64,000 nt of DNA from Lineolata rhizophorae. Lineage: Eukaryota; Ascomycota; Dothideomycetes; Lineolatales; Lineolataceae. The stretch spans positions 250,084 to 314,083 of the forward strand of contig MU001683.1 in the NCBI GenBank assembly GCA_010093515.1. The letters are read 5' to 3'. Made by a program: the position numbers and the translations under genes. Below, piece by piece: positions 1 to 12,600 of the stretch (position 1 is its first letter; each line of letters begins with the position of its first letter). The notes beneath the pieces were generated by a model that was not told the DNA's origin, searched no databases, and saw nothing but the letters and a program-made list of their open reading frames with translations.

Positions 1-301
1 CCAACAAAGAATCGGCCATCTCGCGCAGCATATCCTTCGTAGGGGGGAATCCTCGCGCGTCGAGGTTGAGTATGTGTTCGATTATCGCCTGCTCTTCTAT
101 AGGCGTGAGGTTCTTGCAGTTGGGTTGGCAATCGCGTCGGAAGGATTTTTTAGCGCGTCGGTCGATTAGCGTGGTTCGGGGGACGTTGTAGGCCAGGGCA
201 GCCTCTTGTACTGATTTAATATCGCGTTTCTCGATAGCTTGAAGAGCAAGCTTAATCCTAGCTTCCTGCGCATTAATATCTTTGCGTGATTATTGAGGCA
301 T
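1..301 (-). mobile_element. pogo/Fot-type DDE transposase, N-terminal part, decayed
   Basis: The minus-strand frame from the ATG at 301 to the window edge gives about 100 codons. It holds a Pipsqueak-type helix-turn-helix (motifs INAQEARIKLALQAI and SVQEAALAYNVPRTTLIDRR) and the start of a CENP-B/Tc5-type DNA-binding domain (NLTPIEEQAIIEHIL, FPPTKDMLREMAD). This order is that of fungal pogo/Fot/Tigger transposases, which bind their terminal repeats through these domains. Codon 4 is TAA (290-292) where CAA would fit, a C-to-T change of the kind RIP makes, so this copy is probably dead. The DDE catalytic domain lies beyond position 1 and cannot be judged. Family is clear from sequence; inactivity is inferred. 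Confidence 0.85.
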
Positions 302-890
302 TATACTGGTTCGTCTGGGATGATGCGGGATCGGTGGGCGCTGTCGGCTCGGTGATATTGACGACTCGGTGATGAAACACGTTAATCTATATATTAGATA
401 ATCTATTCGCTCCGATAGGGGAAACTCTTTTAGCTATAAAGCTTGTTTCTACTAAAAGAACCGAAGGTCTAAAGTCTATAGTTACCGACGTCTTTTGCTA
501 TTTAATACTTTTAGAATTAGCACTTAGTACTACTACTACCTCGGGACTCGACGCTGATATTAAGGTACTACCGTTCTTGCGTCTCGGCCTAGGATAGGTA
601 CCCGAATATGCTTATAAGATATTACTATATTATATAATATCGACCCTTCCTTAATGGAAGACGTCTACCTATGCTCTCCTCTTTAAGAGGGTTTGATAGC
701 TTTGTCAGCAAAACGGGCAAAGGTATACGTCATGCAGAGAATTGTAGAACCAAAGAACCAAGATATACCCGGCAAGCTTCAAACGGCCTAGGCCATTGCC
801 ACAGCGGAAAGTCCAATTCTGTGAATCAGAATAGTCCAGGTTGCAAGCCGTGGGCTAATGCAAGTCATTGTGAAGCAACCTAATTGTTAG
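302..890. other. AT/TpA-rich stretch next to transposase relic
   Basis: No coding frame is supportable. From about 380 to 660 the sequence is rich in TA steps (for example around 385-405 and 615-645), as expected of RIP-mutated repeat DNA. It may be the 5' flank or terminal region of the pogo-type element. I could not find a confident terminal inverted repeat. Confidence 0.4.
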
Positions 891-899
891 AAGATCAGC

Positions 900-3800
900 A
901 ACAATTTCGATGAATATCTCGGCTAGAACCGGAACTGTGCAATGAAGCCTGGAGAGCAGCTGGCAAGATACGGCATCATTAGTGAAAACAGGATTGGTAA
1001 AGTGCATTTCGTCTAGACCGCACATGATGCACTATACGATGGCTGATCACCCCCACCCAACATTGAGCGAGTTCACAATGCATACCACGGCTTGCCAACG
1101 CAACGACAAGCCGATTTCAAGAGTTTCATCAAGCATCTTTGTGACACCGATAAGCATACTTCAAAGTCTTACAGGCGCGATCATTTGAGAGGTGCTGTCG
1201 GGCCTCAGTTTCCACCCTGGCTTCGCACCGATACAACGTGCAACCAGATTCACACCTTGAAAGATATATCCGGATGGATAAGAGTACCGGCACGAGTATA
1301 GACACTAGTTCCAACGTAACTATAACCACCATAATTTGAGGAGCTTAGGCACTAGTCGCATCACAGTTGAGTGGGTCGAATAATGTCCTTTTTTGGCGAA
1401 ACCCTCACTGGCCGCAGCGTTCCAACTTCTGGAGCCGACCAAATTGAAGGACCGATGATCACAACTGTTCCTGTCCTGATTCAGTCGACGGGAGTCTACA
1501 GGTATAAGAATACCTACAAAGGATTCTTGGCGAAGGTATCCAGCAAGTGCCTTGCGAACACTACGATTTGCAGCATATTTGATGCATAAGTCGCGACGTG
1601 CAAGCGCGTGTGACCTGAAGATGGGACTTGTCATCCAGCCCAGCACTCCGAAAGATACAAACGCGGACTAGTATCTTGCCAACGGACTTGTTCCAGTGGG
1701 AGGTGTTGAGGCGGCTTGGGAAGCGCTTGAATTCAATTCATACCGACTCATGTTGGTATGCTCATTAGATGAGAATAGATTCTCATTATGGCGAGTTTCG
1801 ATTCTTGATGTATCGATGCTACACAAATGAGCAGAGTTCTAGCACAGCGAGAGCATGCAGTACATCACTTGTCTCGGGAAGGGATGCGAGATTTGGATGA
1901 GCTTTGCTTGCTATGCGAGGAAGACCGGAAAGAAATCTGGCAAATGGAACCAAAGTCCGCTCTCTTCCGGGTTGGACTGTCAGCGCAATGTCGTTCTTTT
2001 GCCGCAATGCAACATTCTACCAAGTTAGACTTGCCTAAACATCACCGTTTAGTGGATTTTCGACCCAGCAAACTATGACCGACTTCTCCCCATTGGCGCT
2101 GTCGGTGAACTCGTCATCGAAGGACCTCTTACTTTTAGTGATTACGTCGAAGATCCAGCGTGGTTCGTTGCTGGCGCCGGAGAGCAACACCCGAGCAGGC
2201 AAGGCCGTCTTTACTTGACTCACTACGTAGTCAGGTATAGGTCGAATGGATCAATTCTATTCATAAGACAGCGAAACTGCCAGGACGCTCTATGTTGGAA
2301 TAAAGTGAATTCCAAGGAGTTCGAGAGTTTATATAACGAGGAACTGCCCGTATAATCGAGGAGGAGAGAGCCTCGATTTCAACAGCAGCGGAAGACGGGG
2401 TCTCCGAGGTCTGCATACTGATTCGGACTACATGCTATAGAGACTGTGGAATGGAACCCTTGGAATCAACGCCGCCTATATAACCGCCCGCGGCGGCTTT
2501 TTTGGTCTCGATGGTGACTCCATATTTGCGATGAAGCTAGCTTCGTCCGCCCGGCTCGATGGTCTTTGTCTGTTGCAGACGTCTTTAACAACGCTCCTTT
2601 CTCGATGTGGCAAATATTCTGAAGGCCTCGAAAGCGAGTCTGGTTTCGGAAGTAATCCATGCACCTTTTTCAGTAATCAACGTCCAAAATATCGAAGCGT
2701 TCCTTACAAAAACCGTATATCCTCCTCTACATACTCCGAGTTGGAAGGTCAACGATATTTCTCCGTGCACTATTCTACAAGAAGATGCGGTGGAAGCGAC
2801 GGTCCACGCTCCTCGGTTCTCTGCGCAATACAACTTACTCTACCTGGATCCATTGATCAACGAGGACGGCTTGCGCAGGAGCTGTGAGCAGATTGTCGCG
2901 AGTTATGTGATGCTTCGTACCATGTTCATCAGCCACGAAAGTTGCTGCCTGCAGATTACGCTCGACAACGCCCAAGCTCCGTTCCTTCATTGTGATGCCG
3001 GTGTGGATAACTTGGAACAATAGGTTCGCAAACTTTGCACTACGAACGCCAATCCCGACACGCCGTATGGATCAATGTTTCTCAATTTTTTCTTTGTCAC
3101 AGGGAGTTTGGCAAGAACTGTCTTGTCATGCGCATTTCGCACGCACAGTATGATGGCCTCTGTCTCCCCAATCCCATTCGGCAAATCAGCTCTTTGTACG
3201 AATGACATTCCATCAAAAAGTCCAAACCATACTCCTCTTATATGCTCTCCGTGCTCCGTGAGGTAGCCCCCAAGAGCTATGACTACTGGCGGACTCTGTT
3301 GTGTGGGTCAAGTGTGACAGCTCTTCGGCCCACGTCATTTCATGGCAGGAAAGATCAACTACTGCTGCATCTCCCTCGAGAACTCTCAATGTCTCTGGCA
3401 GGAATAGAGATATCACATTTGCCACTATTTCAAATGTCGCTTGGGCTAATGTCCTTGCGCGGCGCCTTTCTAACATTCTACCCGAGATGTAATTTTCGGA
3501 CAGGTGGTTCCTAGGCGTAGTCTCGATCTACCCGACATTGACACTATTGTTGGACCCTGTGATCAGCACGTCCCTATACATGTCTGCTTTGAACCCACGT
3601 GGACAGCGGCTGACCTTCTCCGCCATGTCCAAGAACAGAATGTCAGCCGTGCACCTCATGAACCAACTGGTCTTCGGGAGATTACCGAAAAATGGGTAGA
3701 CTGGCCCGAAGCCACGGAGTTTGATAGCGTGGTGTACCACCAAGATATTGACTCTTTTAACGAAATGGACTTTGCTGGGAGGAGATACAAAGTCGATGCC

Positions 3801-3960
3801 ATCAATCCCCACAGGGAGCCTGTGCGGGAGTGGAAGGTTCAGAGTTTCTCAAAAGACGACAGATCGTACTTGAAGTTGCGGGCAGCGAGACCTGGAAAAT
3901 TTGGTGGACACATTAGTGGAGGATCAGGCCATGGCAATCACGCAGCTTGTGAGTAGTCCA
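900..3960 (+). pseudogene. Nonribosomal peptide synthetase relic (C-A-T-C)
   Basis: Fragments in shifting forward frames follow NRPS order. A first condensation (C) domain shows a degraded HHxxxDG region near 1020-1045 and the FFGETLTGR latch near 1390. Adenylation-domain traces follow: DPANYDRLLPIGAVGELVIEG near 2060-2125 and GRLY...VRY near 2205-2240. A thiolation-domain core FFGLDGDSIFAMKL lies near 2500-2540. A second C domain runs from about 2690 (VNDISPCTILQE, LRTMF) to 3960 (IDTIVGPC, FDSVVYHQDI, NPHREPVREWK). The adenylation part is far shorter than normal, so pieces are lost. The gene is broken in many places (more than ten) and cannot make a synthetase. It ends in a C domain with no thioesterase, as in many fungal NRPSs. 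The product of the ancestor is unknown. Confidence 0.85.
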
Positions 3961-4689
3961 GGCATGGTTCTTTTTAAAGAATGATAAATGAGACGCTATT
4001 TGTTGTTGGCATCTTGCTTTTACCTTTGTTCCCAGTATTTTAAGTTTGTCTTATGCTCGTTACACAACATTCGTTCCCTTTCCCACTATAATAAATGCAT
4101 GGTGTTTCGTGCAAAGTGGCAGAATCGCTACAGTCTGCAAAAAAAAAAAAAAATCAGTTCTACAAGTAGCAGACTCAGTTAGATAAAGTAACTTATATAG
4201 TCTACCTAGTCATTTATTTGTGTAATCGTAGCATGGAGCCTTCACTAAAGAAGCTTACTACCGAGTTTAATGCCGCATGAATACCATACTTAGCTCTAAG
4301 CTACGTACAAGTAAACTCTCAATTCTGCGGTTTATGACCATTGGTATAAAATACACGTTGTAAAACCTTTCGGTCTTTGCATTCTATGGTGATATATTTG
4401 GTCCAAAATGGACGATAGGGAAAAATAAAATAACAAATCTTCTGGCCGTCCAGTGTTGTCCATCCAATTTGTATGGCCTGTCGCGCAATATGATTGGTCG
4501 CAAACGAGGGCTTGGCGTGGACTGCCTCTCCAATCCAATCCGTTCTCTTCGGCTCCGTAGCAAAGGACCAGAAGCTTCGAAACATCTTTAGTGCACAACC
4601 ATCAGTTGCTCGCATGCGATCCGATCCGAACGCAACTATTCATTAACTCAAGCGATGACTCGACATACCACCGAATAGCTTAACGTACG
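3961..4689. other. AT-rich intergenic stretch with A15 run
   Basis: No gene seen between the NRPS relic and the OMA1-like gene. A run of about 15 A at 4139-4153 could be a retroposed tail, but no element body is recognisable upstream. The last 100 bases are probably the promoter and 5' leader of the OMA1-like gene. Confidence 0.5.
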
Positions 4690-6565
4690 ATGCCATCCAC
4701 GATGTTGGCCGGCCGCCTCGCCGCGCGTCTCTTCGGCACCTCATCCGCGCTCCTCCGCTCGTGCACCCCGCAGCGCGTACTCACCGACGCGTTGACACGC
4801 TCCGACGCTACTCCCACCACTAGACTCAGTCGAAGGAGATTCTCCCTCGCGAACACATCACGGACAACATGGGCACGGACTCCGCTGCAGCCGCAATGCC
4901 GGCAGCTGTGGTCGCGACAACAGCGAGGGCGGCGGAGCGCGGGACAGCAGCAGCAGTCGCGGGGATATAGGTATAGGTACCAGCGATTTGGTAGCGGAGA
5001 GAAATGGTACCATGAAGGGATGCTGAGGCGGTGGGCTTCGCGGCCGACGTTCTACATGGAGATTGGTGGTGTAGGGGTCGCGGTTGGAGGGTTTTACGTG
5101 TACAACTTGGAGGAGGTAGGAGTGTTCTATTTGCAAGCGTTGAGTAAAGTCCATGCTGATTGGACATGAAAATTTTAGGTACCGGTATGAGGCTCCCATG
5201 CGATTGCGAAGATGATATGGCCTCTGGATATTGCGTTGAAGGTTTAATTTACCACTTTGAATGAGTAAGAGCTGACATTGTATTACACGTAGGTATCCGG
5301 CCGACGTCGCTTCAATATTGTTTCACCAGAGATGGAGAAGGAAATCGCAAGCGGTGCATTTGACGAATTGCGGCAACAGTATAAGAATCAGATCGTGACT
5401 TCCCATCATCCCGTTGTATGGAAGATACAACGGATCTTGGATAGGCTGATCCCAGTTTCTGGGGTCGAACAGGACTGGGAACTCACCGTTGTTAATAGCC
5501 CAGAAGCGAATGGTGAGTTTGAGCTTTGAATTTGATTATTTGGGTGTTGGCCAATAGGACCAAAAAAAAAGATAACTAATAATGTGGTCACAATAGCAAT
5601 GGTACTGCCAGGGTAAGTTAGTTTTCAACTAATGGGATATGGAGCTAGCCAGAGCATTACGAGCATTATTCTCACTATTTACAGTGGCAAAGTATTTGTC
5701 TTCACAGGCATATTGAACGTGGCAGATACTGAAGATCGGATGGCCGCCGTACTCGGCCATGAAATCGCTCATAACGTTGCACACCATACCGCCGAGAATT
5801 TGAGCCGAAGCGTTTTCATCATGCTTGGAGCATTTAGCCTTCTTTTTGTCGGGGTTGACTTGCTCCATTCTAGATGGTTGCTTCAACTCGTTGTCGGTCT
5901 ACCTGGTAGTAGGAGACAAGAGGTATGTATCGCCAACATTGACTGAAGAATTGATAGGAAGACGCTAATTTGAATGTCAGTCGGAGGCAGATTATATCGG
6001 GCTGAGTATGTTTCTGCCTTATTTTCTGAATATGATTTCTGCTCATGCGGCCTAGTGATGATGGCGAGAGCGCGCTACCGCCCAACAGGTGCCCTGGAAA
6101 TGTAAGAAGTCTTCTTGTAACTGATGTTAAACAAATTATACTGACGTTTATTTTAGGTGGCAAGTATGTATTCTCGAGTTCCGCTGCTTAGGCTGCATCT
6201 AACTCGGTTCCAATCTATAGAGGATGCAGCAACTACAAAAGTACTCACCGCCCCAATTCATATCAACGCATCCCTCCGTAAGTGTTCCACATGCCATAAG
6301 TTTTTATCTTTTACTGATAGTCGTGTAGAGCCACAACAGAGAAGAAAAGATCCGTGAATGGTATATGCCTTTCCTTGATATTTGATCGCCGGTACGAGCA
6401 TTCTGACATGTCTGATAGGCTGCCGGAGGCCGAGCAGAAGTATCAGGAAGCCGTGGAGGAATACAAAGCTAATCATCGTAAGAATCCTTACCTCGCTATT
6501 GCTATCTCTTCCGTGTGAGCTGATATTGATGCCAAATAGTCTCTTTGCCTCGGATCACTTGGTAG
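4690..6565 (+). CDS. OMA1: OMA1-like mitochondrial M48 metalloendopeptidase
   Basis: Twelve exons: 4690-5115, 5179-5184, 5293-5512, 5597-5612, 5685-5922, 5981-6005, 6056-6101, 6157-6163, 6221-6277, 6329-6360, 6419-6477, 6540-6565. They sum to 1158 nt (385 aa) and all introns are GT-AG. The product has an Arg/Ser-rich N-terminus like a mitochondrial presequence, a hydrophobic segment near residues 121-140 and the conserved block VPVSGRRRF. The HEIAH zinc motif is at 248-252 and the third ligand Glu is in SEADYIGL (about 304). OMA1 is an inner-membrane stress protease; in yeast it takes part in membrane-protein quality control. Exons of 6, 16 and 7 nt are needed to restore conserved residues (VP, AMVLPG, WQ), an unusual density of micro-exons. 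Family assignment is firm; the 6- and 7-nt exons are inferred from conservation and frame. Confidence 0.9.
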
Positions 6566-8130
6566 AGCATCAGAGCACGCCGCTTATGACAATCCCAACG
6601 ACTCTAATTGTTGATTTTCTTTCACCGCTCATACATGTATTCTCTTCGGATGGGTAGAACTAATCATTCCCACTTTTGGATAGCCTTTAGCTATTTTGAG
6701 GCATGCTCTGGCCCTTCACAAATGTTGTTGATATCACGAGATGTTGACATGTCCCTAAAAAAAATTCGGGTCCAGTAGTTGATAGAAGATTTTTGGGCTA
6801 GCCGTTGTCAAAGGCCCGGGGTGATTCGTCGAACAGTGACAATACTCCACTTATACTGCAGCCGAAAATTATGCCGTGTTCCTCGGTCTCCGCTTTATCA
6901 CCACTAACAACTCGGTCGGTGATTTAGGCTGTCTAAGGAAGCCATAGATAGGCTCAGGCAGTAGTATGTACACAGCAGTGTTGGGATCTAAGACAACGGA
7001 CAGTCGCCTTTGGCAATCATAAGTGCACGACTCAGATGCCCTGTCACAGTGGCTTTTTCGGGGACCCGAAAACTCGGATCAGCTGCAACTGAAGAGATCT
7101 TGGGCACCCTAACGGAGCTTGCAAAAAGACTTGCTTCCGCTTCGGCCCGTCCTAATGGCTCTTTCCCGAGCTATATGTAGGAAATATGCAGTATGCAAGT
7201 GTAGCGAGGATGGCAAGGGACGGCTGGGCCTCTTGGAAGGCTACCCGAAGAGCCATAGCAAACACAATGCACCTATCTCGTACATTTGTACTAGCTTAGC
7301 CGAAAGTACGAGCGGTACCTAGGAAAGCAGGCTGCCTTGCGAGAGTCTGGATACCAGCCATTCCAGTTTTTTTTCCTACCCGCTGTCAGAACTACTGCAC
7401 TGGACCCTAGTTTTGTCACCGTACTAGTATTCTGTTAGTTGCTTCCTTTCATGTAGGAACACGGACTGTATGAGTTGTGCTCGCGAAATTCGAAATTACT
7501 AGATAATGTACCTAAGACTTCTGGACCTCTGGCCGTTCATCGTTTATCCATCGTCCGTTACCTGATATTCACGCCACCCCGATGTCTAATCACGAGCCTG
7601 TAGACAGAATCGTAGGTGGCATAAGTAATTTGTTATACGTTAGCCTCCTAAGAGTCGCCCGCGTTTTCTTGCATTTTATGCTTCAACGTGGCTGGGGCTT
7701 TGACACTTACTCCCCACTTTGCGGTGGGGCCCTTGAAGTCCAAGAAGCATCGACCTACCGCTGCAGCGCCCGCGGGTATGGTACCTTCTGACAGAGCACC
7801 GATACCGAGGCTTGAACGCCAAGTGGCTTTGATCGAAGCTTCGACTAGCGACCTTAATGACCAAACGTTTGCTAAAAGTATCAATATGTAAGAAAACAAA
7901 TTTTAAAATCAACAAACGAACCATGCCGCTTGACAGAATGAGAGATCCTATTCCAAAAGGCGTACATTGACTCTCTTTCGGTGAGAGCCACCACCAACAC
8001 TTCGGGACTCTGGCGCTCGAATCCATCACCCTGGCTTAGCCTCCATCAATGAACCCGCACCGCGGGAGGGACGACCCGAGTACCACGCGAGCACACCCTA
8101 TGCTGTAACAGGTGCTAGTGGCCGTCAAGG
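6566..8130. other. Intergenic, nothing recognised
   Basis: Only short frames of 60-120 codons without family resemblance. Composition is mixed, with no repeat, tRNA or transposase trace that I can support. Confidence 0.5.
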
Positions 8131-11100
8131 GTGCGCGCCGAAGAAGGTCCGCACAAGGCTTTTTCGTCTTCGTCGTGCAGTCCAGTCGGCCGATTCCAAA
8201 TTGGATTTGCCGACGGCAACGGGGTCATCCATCACCAGGGAGTTGAGAACGCGTGTTTTCGGTTTGCGCCGCACCCGGTCACAATTGCGATTTGCGATTT
8301 GAAAACCGTCGCGATATGTTGCAGCAAGAGCGGACACATGGCAAATGGCCGCCGTGCCCCTTGCCTAACAGTTAATAAACAAGGCCACCCAAGTGGACCC
8401 AGCAAAACAGAATATGCAGCAGAAGCAACGAAAACGAACCGCGCGCACGTAGAACGGAGAGGCGACCAGTCGCGGTGCGCGCCTTCGACGCGGATCCCCA
8501 TCGCGGCGGCATTCCCGCATCCTGGCTCGTCCAAACGAAAAACGGAGACCGGGATTAGCGCCGCCTCGCCATGCCGAATTGGGCACTCAGGAACGGGCTA
8601 CGAGATGGCTGGGTACCCCGGACAAGAGCCCAACACCGGGGATGCTGAGCAGTGCGCCCGCACAGGTCCAACGTTCCTGGGAAGCCCCCGGGCGGGGAAC
8701 GGAGCCTTTCCCGGGGGGTGCTGGCTTGTTGACTGCTCGACGAGTGGTGGAAAACAACGAGGCAAGGTTACAACGATGGTGGAGGGCTGGAGTTTCAGCT
8801 TTTCTATCTGTGTGTTTCAGAAAAACTAGATGGCTGTTGCAATCACGTCATGAAGATAGAATTGTGTAGTGCTAATAGCCCTACGGGTTGTTAAACTTCA
8901 CTTTTGTACAACTGAGGCGGTGCAGTCTTCTTAGAATACTTGTCGTCTTCCGGGAGTACAAGCCCCTAACTCTGTTCTATGCATATTCCGAGTGTTACGT
9001 TGCGTACAATGCCGCCAGAACAGCAATCCGCAGACGCAGCCAAACGCAGCCTGCAGGACGTCCCATTCCCCTTCCGGAGTCGGTAGTTTCCAACGGCGCA
9101 TTGCAGACATGTGCGCACTCTCTATAATCTAGAAGGGACATCGATGCGGAGCGCCCCGCTAAAAGCAGTCCGCGGAGCTGTCAAGCCAGTCTTTGAGTCA
9201 CTGCCGCAGGCCCCATGGCGCTAGCTGTCACCAACTCTTCGTTCGGGATCGCATTGCAGCAGGACGAGAGCCCGTCCTGATCCCGAGAATGTTTGCAGCT
9301 GGCAGCGGGGACGATCTGGATGTCGGCGGTATCGAGTTACCCAATGAATGCACGTCGGCGCCCATTATTCACGTCTTGTGGCGTGCACATCTCCTGTACA
9401 AAGATACGCGAATCCCGAAGCCGCTCCGCGCAAAAAAGCAAAATATTTGCAAACCGCATCATCTCTGCACGGCCGCCCGAGCAACAGTCACCCAGACGGC
9501 CCAGTCAGATGCGCTCGTCACACCCGACAGCGTGGTTCCTGGCCTGCCCCGAGCCAGCCTCCCCGTACCCGCCGATCGTGAAACTGTGCGACCTCGGGAA
9601 CGTGGGGGTCTGAAAGCCACCCACCAGCCCCCTTCTGCCCTTCCCCTTCCCTACCCCCGCCGCCGCGCATTTGTTCGATGCGATAACCGGCAGTTGCACG
9701 AGATCGTTCCAGAGGGGAACACAGAGGGCGCGGTCGGCAAACCTCTTTTCCGTCGCCGTGGAACGTGCCACACCCGGCATGCTTTCGAACGGACTCCGCA
9801 ACTGCCGGGAACCGCTGTACGACTTCGCTGTGACGTCCCGCAGGGCGTTCTTTTTTTGTTTACCCCCCGCGCTGGCGCGAACCTGTGGACTAGTCTACGT
9901 CGCTAAGCTACGCCGTCGAGTGCTTTTCTTGTGCCGCTCGCCCGTCCGGCCGCTGGGCCGCCGCCAATTGTTTTCTTTTCTGCCGGCCGGTCAGCCACGC
10001 AGACTCGCGTAGGACGGACGCGCAGCACGCAAGCCGCGGAGTCCCAGCTCTTGCCTCCAACGCCGACGCGGGATAGCCGCTAAGTGGCCAGCGGCGCAGG
10101 CACCGCCTGCATGTGTGCCCGTCTGGAGAAGGGAAGAAGCGGTACAGACGGGCGTGAGGGGGCCCGTTTGCCCGACGCACCGTGGCAGCATGGTGGTACG
10201 AATCTAGGAACAGTTTCCGGCCGTCCTTACCCCGGGTCACAGACGGGACGACGAAACGTTGATCGCCTGAGAACGTTCAACAAAATGACGGCAAGGCTGC
10301 GCGTTGATGTGGCCGGGCCGTCCGCTTCTATTGTCGGTGGGGTACGGAGTGGCAGACTTGCGTTGCGTCGCCAGCGTCGTCACGGGAATCGAGTCGAAAG
10401 AACCCAGTGCATGCAAGGCCTTAGTGCCCGCTGGATTTATTCTGTGCGAATAGCTCCGTTGCTCGCATAGAATACGCTTCCCACTATATCGGAAGTAAAA
10501 GTCATTCCATGGCCATACAAAAGCCTGTCGTAATGCTTGTGCCCTCCAGAGCCTTGCATAGATCGCAAACAGATTTCGCGGTTCATCATCGGTTCAATGG
10601 AAAGTACCCAGGTTTAATTCGAAAATGAGAAAACAACGCCGAAGCAGAAAGAAATCCACCTGCAGCAAGCAGTACACAAATGATTTACTGCAGAATCTAA
10701 TGCTTCTTCGAGGATGTCCCCTGTTTACATGCGTCTCCTAATATTTAGATAGAACCGAATCATCCTATTGCAGGTTAACAGATGAAACTATTACCCAAAC
10801 CTTTCTTTGAACTCTTCCAAAATGGAAACGATCCGAACTCATTTGGATTTTAATCGCTGGTGAAGTAGACCTGATAGTCTTACGTTCCTCGGTGGACTAT
10901 GTGGCATCACTACGAATGCCCAAACGGGTAGATCAGTGTTCGTCCTAATACGCTCGGCGGCTCCACGCTCGCCTCGCTAGGAGTCTAGGATATGGCTGGA
11001 GGATCGTTCTTTCTCTGCGACAGTCCGAGGGAATACCCGAGGAAAAGGATTCTAGAGGAAATCATACGAGGCCATGAATCTAGCCATGATGACTAGAAAT

Positions 11101-12600
11101 TCTCCATTTCGTTTGGGATGAGCGACATTGCACTAAAGAGTTCTGTGGAGACACTTCCGTGGCTCTCCTTTTGACACATCTCCGCGCGGTAACACTCGAT
11201 GATCGTCTGTATGACATTCTACGAACTGCCAGGACGCCGACGATCTCATTTCGCTCGAGTAAGTAGTCCAGGCCCAAGCGGCCCTCGGCCGCCGATGCGG
11301 GGGGGCTAGAGGTTCTTTCGACGGCCGGTGGTCTGACGGTCCTAATTCTAACGGTCGCCTAACGCGCGATCAGCCACCTGGATTCTAGGCCCCAGGAATA
11401 AAAGCCGCAACGAAAAGGAGACACCATTGAATGAAAGGAATAGAAGATGTCGCGTGCGTCTAAAAACGGGACCGTCTAGGCGGGGGAGTCAGGGACGCAC
11501 GTCCGCGGTTCCCCGGTGTGCAAGACGGTGTTCTCGAACAACCCCGCTGCGCAAGGAACATCCTCGGACATGCCTTATACCACAAAATGAAGACAACCAC
11601 GATCCACAAATGTCCCCACATCAGCAGTTCCATGGTAAGGAGCACGAGCAGGCCCGAGGGTTCAGACCTAAAATCGGACCACCTAGCGCCGGCTCTGTGC
11701 GCCTTGAAGCACGTCGTCGTTCCGGCCCGCGAAGCTTTCGAGCTTCGGCTTCCCGATATACGAGACCATCAATCAATCTCAAGCAGCGGCGTCGTTTCCA
11801 AATTCGTACTAGACGTTCCCCATATCCGGTCGAAAAGTAATATTCGATGTCGACAGTTTGGGACTCCGTCGCGTGGCGCGGGTCAGCTCCCTAGGCGCAT
11901 TTGAGGGTCCGGTGGAGCTCCTAGGCCATGGAATGGGAAGCAATCGGGCCGGGTTGAACCGTTGGGAATGCTCGACCGACTCGACTCTGTCTGGTCCGAA
12001 TCCGGGACCTAGAAGGCCTGTGGAAGGCGCGGAGCGGGTGATGGACCCAAAACGGCTGGTGAGCCGTTCCATGGATGCATGAGACGAGCCATGGTAATGG
12101 GTGAGCACCTCCAACGTTTAAAGTTCCCCCGAGTAGCCGGACCCGAGCAGCCGTTGGGTTGGTGAATTTCAAACGTGGTGTTGGCCGGCACGAGCCGGGC
12201 GTCGCGTGGCCTTTGTATGTAAGGTGTTCCCGGATCGCGTGGCTCGTCTGGGGGCTATAACAGAGTCGCAATACAATATGTGCACGTACATATTCCCCCC
12301 CTACAAGGCTGCATGGAGGCTAAACGGTTATAGGGCTCACGTGAAAGACCTAGCAACTAAGTCGCATAGTAGACCGGTTGTCGGATGCTGCATGGCAGAG
12401 CCGCTCGTTTTCCAAGAATTCTGCAGTCTTCAATTCAGCCGTCGCCTAAGATTTTCTGCTATGTAATTCAATGCGTACCAAGGCCATCACCTGACTGCTT
12501 CTCATTCTCCAGGTTTCCATGCCAAGGAGTCGCCTTTTTTTTGGTCTAGACAAACTCGCTATTGCCCCTCACGCGCACTTACCTACGTTGCCAAGTCTTC
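8131..12600. other. GC-rich stretch with chance open frames, no supported gene
   Basis: Open frames of 232 codons (8131-8829, +) and 237 codons (9193-9906, +) exist. Their translations are Pro/Arg/Ser-rich, show no domain and lack the codon bias of the real genes here, so I read them as chance frames in GC-rich DNA. From 10.5 to 12.5 kb the frames are short and unrecognised. Old, eroded repeat DNA is possible. Confidence 0.45.

Noticed and set aside
4139-4153. A15 run as a retroposon tail
   Set aside because: No element body or target duplication is recognisable upstream.
8131-8829. 232-codon plus-strand frame
   Set aside because: Pro/Arg/Ser-rich translation, no domain, no matching intron signals and no codon bias like the genuine genes; GC-rich DNA yields such frames by chance.
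9193-9906. 237-codon plus-strand frame
   Set aside because: No domain and overlapping long frames on both strands, as expected by chance in GC-rich sequence.
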